Part shown: positions 59,323-64,000 of the stretch, one piece after another | Layout of the letters: each line of letters starts with the position of its first letter | How positions within the stretch are numbered: the stretch's first letter is position 1 | Assembly (NCBI RefSeq): GCF_000519085.1 | Contig: NZ_KI912577.1 | Span: 153,501 to 217,500, forward strand | From: Methylobacterium sp. 10 | GTDB lineage: Bacteria > Pseudomonadota > Alphaproteobacteria > Rhizobiales > Beijerinckiaceae | DNA length: 64,000 nt | Reading direction: 5' to 3' | Position numbers and translations under genes: made by a program | Notes under the pieces: generated by a model | What the model saw: the letters and a program-made list of their open reading frames with translations, nothing else | Told to the model about the DNA's origin: nothing | Database searches by the model: none

Positions 59323-62232
59323 TCAGCCGAGCAGGCGCTCGAACAGCAATCTGACTTCGGCGCGGCGTTCGTCGAGTTCCGCCGCCAGGGTCGCGGCATC
59401 CGGCAGGCCCATGGCTATGGCGAGTCGCGTCAGCGCCACCGACTCGCCGGCCTTCGACTCCGCCTCGCCCATCAGCCGCTGCCAATGGAGCGCGTCGTCG
59501 ACAATGCGATAGGCCTCGCCGAGTCGACGGGCCTCGTTCACCGGTAGAAGGCCCAGATCGCCGGCCTCGGCGAAGACGGACGATGCATCCAGACCGACGA
59601 GACCGGGATGGCGTTCGGCATGGGCCAGGGTCAGGGCCTGGGCCATGAAGTCGAGATCGAGCAATCCGCCCGGGGCCAGCTTGAGATCGAGCGGTCCCGC
59701 AAACCCTTTCTCGCCGGCCACGACCTGGCGCATCTCGCGCACCGCGCGGTAGACCTCCGCCGTGTCGCGCTTCAAACCGACGATGGTCCGGATCTGCGCC
59801 ATCACGTCGTCGCCGAGACTCCGATCCCCGGCGATGACCCGGGCACGGGTGAGCGCCATGTGCTCCCACAGATCGGCCTCCTCCTGCTGATAGGGAAGGA
59901 AACTCCGCACCTGCACCGCCACGGGCCCCTGCCCGCCGCCCGGCCGAAGGCGCAGGTCGACCTCGTAGAGACCGCCGCGCCGGGTCAGCGCCGTCAGCGC
60001 CGCCACGAGGCGTTGAGTCAGGCGGTTGTAAGCCATGACCGCGTCGATGGCCTTCGGCCCGAGACTCGTCCGGTTTTCCGAATCGAAATCGTAGAGCACC
60101 ACGAGGTCGATGTCGGATTCCGCCGTCATCTGGTTGGCGCCGAGCCGACCGAGGCCGAGGACGACACAACGCCCCCCGGGCACCTCCCCATGCTCGATGA
60201 AGAACTGGCGCGACACCGCGTCGAGGCTTGCCTCCACCACGGCATCGGCGATGCCGGCATAGGCCTGCCCCGCCGCCTGCGGCGACAGGATACCCGTGAG
60301 CAGTCGCGCGCCGGTGACGAAGCGCAACTGCCGCGCCGCATCCCGGCTGCGGTCGAGGAAATCCTCGTAGGCTGCCGGCTTGCCGACCAGCCCACGATAT
60401 TGCGCGGCGATATCGGCGGCATCCACCGTCGGTGCCACGAAGGCGGGGTCGATCACCGTATCGAGGACATGGGGGCTGAAGGCGACGGTCTCGGCCAGGC
60501 GCGGCGCGCTCCCGAGCAAGTCGGCGAAGAGCAGGCGCAGCCGGTCGTTCGAACGCAGGATGGTGAGGAGTTCCACCGCCGCCGGCATCCGAGCGAAGGC
60601 CCGGTCGAGGGTGTCCAGGGCCACATCCGGGTTCGGTGTTCCGCCGAGCGCCTGCATCAGGGCCGGGACGAGTTCGGTGAGAACTTCGCGGGCCCGCGCC
60701 GTGCGGACGGCCGGGCGACGTCCGAAATGCCAGCCGCGCACCGTCTCGGCCACGCGCTCGGGATCGGCAAAGCCCAGGGTCCGCAGGGTGGCGAGGGTCG
60801 CGGGATCGTCGTCCGTCCCGCTGAAGACGAGATTCCCCACCGATGAGGACAGGTCCGGTTCGGCCTCGAACAGCAGCGCGTAATGCGCCTGCACCCGCCG
60901 GGCGTGGCGCATCAGGTCCGCCTCGAACGCCTCCGCATCGGCAAAACCGGCAAAGCGCGCGAACGCCGCGATCCCGGCCGCGTCCATCGGCAGGCGCTGG
61001 GTCTGCTCGTCGTTCACCATCTGCAGGCGATGCTCGATGGTGCGCAGGAAATCGTAGGCCTGCCCCAGTTCGTCGCGCGCGGTGCCGTCGATCCAGCCTT
61101 CCTGGGTCAGAGCTGCCAGCATCTCGATGGTGCGGCGGCCGCGCAGGTCCGGCCGTCTCCCGCCGAAGACGAGCTGCTGGGTCTGGACGAAGAACTCGAT
61201 CTCCCGGATGCCGCCACGCCCGAGCTTGATGTCGTGACCGGCGACGGCGATCGTGTCGTGTCCACGAACGGCATGAATCTGGCGCTTCATGGCATGGACA
61301 TCGGCGATGGAGGCGAAGTCGAAATACTTGCGCCAGACGAAGGGCCGCAAGCCCGCCAGGAACTGCTCGCCCGCCGCGATGTCCCCGGCGATCGCGCGCG
61401 CCTTGATATAGGCGGCGCGCTCCCAGTTCTGGCCGAGATTCTCGTAATAGAGATAGGCGGAATTCAGCGAGATGGCCGTCGGCGTCGATCCGGGATCGGG
61501 GCGCAGGCGGTAATCGACGCGGTGCACATAGCCATCGGCGGTGCGCTCCTGCAGCAGCTTGGCGATCCCCTGCGCGAGCTTGGAGAAGAACGGCGTCGGA
61601 GCCAGCCCCTCCTTCAGCTTGGCGATATCGGGATCGAAGAACACGACGAGGTCGATATCGCTCGAATAGTTGAGTTCTCCGGCCCCGAGCTTGCCGAGAC
61701 CGAGGATGACGAGGCCGGATCCGACCTGCGGATCGGCGGCGTCCCGGGGGTAGAACCGCCCGGCCTCGGCCGCCTGCAGCAACAGGGCGTCCGCCGCGGC
61801 ATGGACGGAGGCATCGGCGAAGTCGGAGAGCGCCTTGGTCACCGTCGCCAGGGGCCACAACCCGCCGATATCGGCCAGGGCCACGAGAAGGGCATGGTCA
61901 CCGCGGTTGCGTCGCAACTCCACGGCGACGGCATCGAGATCGCGGACCTCTCCGGATTCCTCGCGTGCGGCGGATCGTTGCCGGGCGATGAGGTCGGCCA
62001 CCACGCGTTCGGGCGGGCTCTCCAGCATCGTGGCGACGCGCTCGGGGTTTCGCACCACGCAGCGCCACAGGAAGGGGGAATGGTCGGCGAGGCCGAGAAG
62101 CAGCGCTCGTCCCGCCTCGTCGAGATGGGCGAACGAGGCCTCGACCTCCTCGAGCCGCGCCGCCGCACGCTCGGGATCCATCAGGACGGGCGCCCTCGTC
62201 AGGCGCTGGGTCAAGGGCGCTTCCTCGGTCAC
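59323..62232 (-). CDS. glnE: Glutamine synthetase adenylyltransferase/deadenylase
   Basis: A 969-residue bifunctional enzyme that adenylylates and deadenylylates glutamine synthetase under PII control. Two nucleotidyltransferase cores are visible: VILGLGKLGAGELNYSSDID in the N-terminal half (deadenylase) and VVLGLGRLGANQMTAESDID in the C-terminal half (adenylylase). Each is followed by a helical domain. Length is normal. The open frames on the opposite strand are its shadows. Confidence 0.96.
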   Translation of the reverse strand: MTEEAPLTQRLTRAPVLMDPERAAARLEEVEASFAHLDEAGRALLLGLADHSPFLWRCVVRNPERVATMLESPPERVVADLIARQRSAAREESGEVRDLDAVAVELRRNRGDHALLVALADIGGLWPLATVTKALSDFADASVHAAADALLLQAAEAGRFYPRDAADPQVGSGLVILGLGKLGAGELNYSSDIDLVVFFDPDIAKLKEGLAPTPFFSKLAQGIAKLLQERTADGYVHRVDYRLRPDPGSTPTAISLNSAYLYYENLGQNWERAAYIKARAIAGDIAAGEQFLAGLRPFVWRKYFDFASIADVHAMKRQIHAVRGHDTIAVAGHDIKLGRGGIREIEFFVQTQQLVFGGRRPDLRGRRTIEMLAALTQEGWIDGTARDELGQAYDFLRTIEHRLQMVNDEQTQRLPMDAAGIAAFARFAGFADAEAFEADLMRHARRVQAHYALLFEAEPDLSSSVGNLVFSGTDDDPATLATLRTLGFADPERVAETVRGWHFGRRPAVRTARAREVLTELVPALMQALGGTPNPDVALDTLDRAFARMPAAVELLTILRSNDRLRLLFADLLGSAPRLAETVAFSPHVLDTVIDPAFVAPTVDAADIAAQYRGLVGKPAAYEDFLDRSRDAARQLRFVTGARLLTGILSPQAAGQAYAGIADAVVEASLDAVSRQFFIEHGEVPGGRCVVLGLGRLGANQMTAESDIDLVVLYDFDSENRTSLGPKAIDAVMAYNRLTQRLVAALTALTRRGGLYEVDLRLRPGGGQGPVAVQVRSFLPYQQEEADLWEHMALTRARVIAGDRSLGDDVMAQIRTIVGLKRDTAEVYRAVREMRQVVAGEKGFAGPLDLKLAPGGLLDLDFMAQALTLAHAERHPGLVGLDASSVFAEAGDLGLLPVNEARRLGEAYRIVDDALHWQRLMGEAESKAGESVALTRLAIAMGLPDAATLAAELDERRAEVRLLFERLLG

Positions 62233-62254
62233 GGGTAGTCCTTTCCCGGCTCAA

Positions 62255-62298
62255 CGGGTTCAGCAAAAGCGGGCACTGGTTTTACGTCAGAAAACGCT
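62255..62298. repeat. Dispersed hairpin repeat family 1, copy 3 (diverged)
   Basis: CGGGTTCAGCAAAAGCGGGC (from 62255) matches the first half of the units at 12029 and 26661; the second half has drifted (TTTTACGTCAGAAAAC). Similarity to the 12029 copy continues for another 20 nt (CGACAC-CTCAAA). It lies just upstream of glnE. Confidence 0.65.
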
Positions 62299-62417
62299 CG
62301 ACACCTCAAAAGCCCAAGCTCGTGGTGGAAATCTGACGGATGGTACCCGCCTTGAGCGTCCGCGATGGGTGGATAGCCGACCTACTGCCTTATGGCGCAA
62401 CTCCACCAACGACCAAG

Positions 62418-62792
62418 CTAGTACATTTTAGTTACAAGCCATACTAACATGCAAGCTGCAGAAAAAGCGGCCACTACTAGAAGAATGTAATTGAGCGGGT
62501 GCTTTCGCGACAATGAAAGCTTAATACTAATAGTTTTTGCACCAATTCCGAAAAGCGCTCCAATACTTACCACCAAAACAGCAATCAGGGGGTAAACGAT
62601 AAGAAAGTTTATCGGATTTAATCCAAACAATATTAATATCGCCAGCGCATCTATGAGAGCAATCAGGACCGCAGATAAAAGCAAAAAGCGCTTAGTAGTT
62701 AATGTCATAGTAAGCGCTAGTGACACTCCAATTACGGCGAAGATCAATGGCTTACTCCCAAGTTGCGCGAACAAACCCTGTTTGCTCAACAA
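62418..62792 (-). CDS. Small membrane protein, AT-rich (accessory)
   Basis: A 124-residue protein with four hydrophobic segments (PLIFAVIGVSLALTMTL, FLLLSAVLIALIDALAILIL, FLIVYPLIAVLVVSIGALFG, and YILLVVAAFSAACMLVWLV). Its codon use is far more AT-rich than the neighbours, which marks it as probably acquired. No family recognised. Confidence 0.55.
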   Translation of the reverse strand: MLSKQGLFAQLGSKPLIFAVIGVSLALTMTLTTKRFLLLSAVLIALIDALAILILFGLNPINFLIVYPLIAVLVVSIGALFGIGAKTISIKLSLSRKHPLNYILLVVAAFSAACMLVWLVTKMY

Positions 62793-62859
62793 GCCGTTCT
62801 ACCGTAAGTTCACAATCAGGTAATGGACATTATCGGAGGCTTCCGTCGTTTAAGGGTAA

Positions 62860-63210
62860 TTAGCGGACTTCGCCCCGATGGCGGGACCTTGCCGCTATCC
62901 TTCTCCTGCACTCATCCATGATGTCTTTGAGTTCACAGTCGATCATGTACAGACGGCCAAGCCCCTTCTTGAAAGAACAGGCGTAGAAAAAGGCAATGAG
63001 CCTATATATGGCGGGTGAGCGAACAGGGCCGCGCCCAAACGGAACACCTAGTCCTTGATCGTATAGCCATCTATTTCCAACGTTATCAAAATTGTCAATC
63101 ATCGCCCCGAGAGCGCGACGTTGGGCGATTAACTGTTCGAATTGTTTCTCAATTTCCTCATCCGTGAGCTTGGCGAGGTCTCCCCTAAAATTAAGTCCTG
63201 TTACACGCAT
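62860..63210 (-). CDS. Hypothetical protein, accessory
   Basis: About 116 residues starting MRVTGLNFRGDLAKLTDEEI. The first 45 residues are helical (EKQFEQLIAQRRALGAMIDN), the rest mixed with a charged C-terminus (ECRRRIAARSRHRGEVR). A further upstream start at 63321 is possible but gives an unconvincing extension. AT-richer than the chromosome average. Not recognised. Confidence 0.5.
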   Translation of the reverse strand: MRVTGLNFRGDLAKLTDEEIEKQFEQLIAQRRALGAMIDNFDNVGNRWLYDQGLGVPFGRGPVRSPAIYRLIAFFYACSFKKGLGRLYMIDCELKDIMDECRRRIAARSRHRGEVR

Positions 63211-63331
63211 TCGCAACTCTAAGGGTAAGAGAGCAATTTGGATAGCGTGCCAAGGTTGGCACCGGTGTTTGCCTTCCGCAATGGTATGGCTCGAACGCTC
63301 GTTTGAAGATTCATAAAACACAGGGAAGAGG

Positions 63332-63685
63332 TTAGCGCATCGGCTGGACCGTGCTGTCCAACTCGTAGGTCGTATGAACGAGTCGGTTCGGTACCGATAT
63401 AAAGAGTTCTAGGGCCACGACGGCACAAAGTAATGCCGTCCATAGTTCGCGTCGCCAAGCGTATCGTATCGCCATCCAAGCGCAGAGCAGCATCAGTCCA
63501 AAATGTCGTACGAATGCGAAAGCCAATGTTTCCGCTGGCAGCCAGTCCACAAAATTCCCCTCTCCGCCAACCAGATCAGCCCGGGATTGCGGCGTCCATC
63601 TCGGATAGTGGCGGAACTCTAGCGCGTAAAGCCTTGGCTGAACGTCTGCAAGGGGTCGGGAGCGGACCGAGGCCGTCGGTTCCAT
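63332..63685 (-). CDS. Possible membrane-protein remnant
   Basis: A 117-codon frame with a hydrophobic segment pair (AFAFVRHFGLMLLCAWMAIRY, AWRRELWTALLCAVVALELF). A stop codon lies in frame only two codons upstream of the ATG, and no ribosome site is clear, so this may be the 3' part of a broken gene. Unrecognised. Confidence 0.35.
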   Translation of the reverse strand: MEPTASVRSRPLADVQPRLYALEFRHYPRWTPQSRADLVGGEGNFVDWLPAETLAFAFVRHFGLMLLCAWMAIRYAWRRELWTALLCAVVALELFISVPNRLVHTTYELDSTVQPMR

Positions 63686-63818
63686 CCGTCAGATTTCAAC
63701 CAACAGATGGAGCATGGGCTCGCCAACGCGAGCCTGCTTCGTATCTCTCAAAAAGTCTCAGCTGCGCCGTCGTGCCGTGAGCGGGAACGGGCCGTCACCG
63801 AGAGTTTTGCGAACAGTC

Positions 63819-64000
63819 TCAGGCCGGGAGGGTCATCACGACGCGAAGTCCCGGCCGATTGTCTTCCAGGGCGAGCGTGCCCTGGTGAAGGCGCACCACC
63901 GCGTTGATGAGACTGAGCCCGAGACCGAAGCCCGGCAGGGAACGCGCCTCCTCCAGGCGGACGAACCGGCCGAGCACACGCCCGCGCGCATCCTCGGGAA
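63819..64000 (-). CDS. Sensor histidine kinase, C-terminal end only
   Basis: The last 60 codons of a gene that enters from the right edge. VLGRFVRLEEARSLPGFGLG then LSLINAVVRLHQGTLALE is the G2 box and final strands of a histidine-kinase ATPase domain (HATPase_c), and the peptide ends RPGLRVVMTLPA. The sensor, dimerisation and N-box regions are outside the window, so type and partner are unknown. Confidence 0.85.
   Translation of the reverse strand, partial: PEDARGRVLGRFVRLEEARSLPGFGLGLSLINAVVRLHQGTLALEDNRPGLRVVMTLPA

Noticed and set aside
58949..61858. 969-codon minus-strand frame overlapping glnE
   Set aside because: It is Arg/Gly/Pro-rich shadow sequence in another frame of glnE and overlaps the kinase gene; glnE has both nucleotidyltransferase cores.

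Overview
The window reads as chromosomal DNA of a GC-rich alphaproteobacterium of the order Hyphomicrobiales, most likely Methylobacterium or Methylorubrum. The reasons are two PqqA precursor genes of the methylotroph type (ending ESAEID-x-FN), a dnaK-dnaJ-pmtA order, an alphaproteobacterial sigma-32 promoter, and single-copy genes (ligA, glnE, purB, lpxK, DUF2093) of alphaproteobacterial character. The genus is inferred from protein resemblance only.

Layout. 1-5.1 kb: malQ (cut by the window start) and treZ for alpha-glucan and trehalose metabolism, a YidB-like protein, and the Mg2+ transporter mgtE. 5.6-7.9 kb: a tandem pair of orphan pqqA genes with their own terminator, then four small proteins of unknown function separated by repeat-rich spacers. 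8-12 kb: a DUF4166 oxidoreductase with a DCC-family partner, and an RTX repeat protein. 12-17.8 kb: an LdtR-like MarR regulator, a small membrane protein co-transcribed with an acyl-CoA hydrolase, hemB with a lipoprotein gene, an MCP-like soluble sensor and an RDD protein. 17.8-24 kb: two overlapping glycosyltransferases, bpt and a TonB-dependent siderophore receptor. 24-32.8 kb: purB, a D-amino-acid transaminase, purA, a single-pass membrane protein, rpoH, rluD-like and tRNA-Glu. 32.8-40.2 kb: an SGNH hydrolase, an acyltransferase, a phosphoesterase, and the lipid A/Kdo cluster (DUF374 acyltransferase, waaA, lpxK) with a tail-to-tail DUF2093 gene. 40.3-43.6 kb: the tightly overlapping nucleoside salvage operon cdd-punA-deoC-deoA. 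43.8-45.4 kb: a second RTX protein behind a 23-codon leader frame. 45.5-50 kb: a His-rich secreted protein, pmtA, dnaJ and dnaK. 50-62 kb: a secreted protein, YqgE, peroxiredoxin, an exonuclease-SWIM protein overlapping ligA, msrQ, a small secreted protein, a PfkB kinase and glnE. 62.3-63.8 kb is an AT-richer accessory patch; the window ends in the 3' part of a sensor kinase gene.

How the parts work together. Most genes are housekeeping. Functional groups visible in the gene order are heat shock (rpoH in the window, a matching promoter before dnaK), adenylate synthesis (purB, purA), (deoxy)nucleoside breakdown (cdd to deoA), and lipid A/Kdo assembly. The more unusual content is the orphan tandem pqqA pair, the two compositionally mosaic RTX paralogues, a sensor with an MCP tip at its N-terminus and no membrane anchor, an exonuclease with a SWIM zinc finger, and at least two families of dispersed intergenic repeats. 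No CRISPR array, prophage or insertion sequence was seen.
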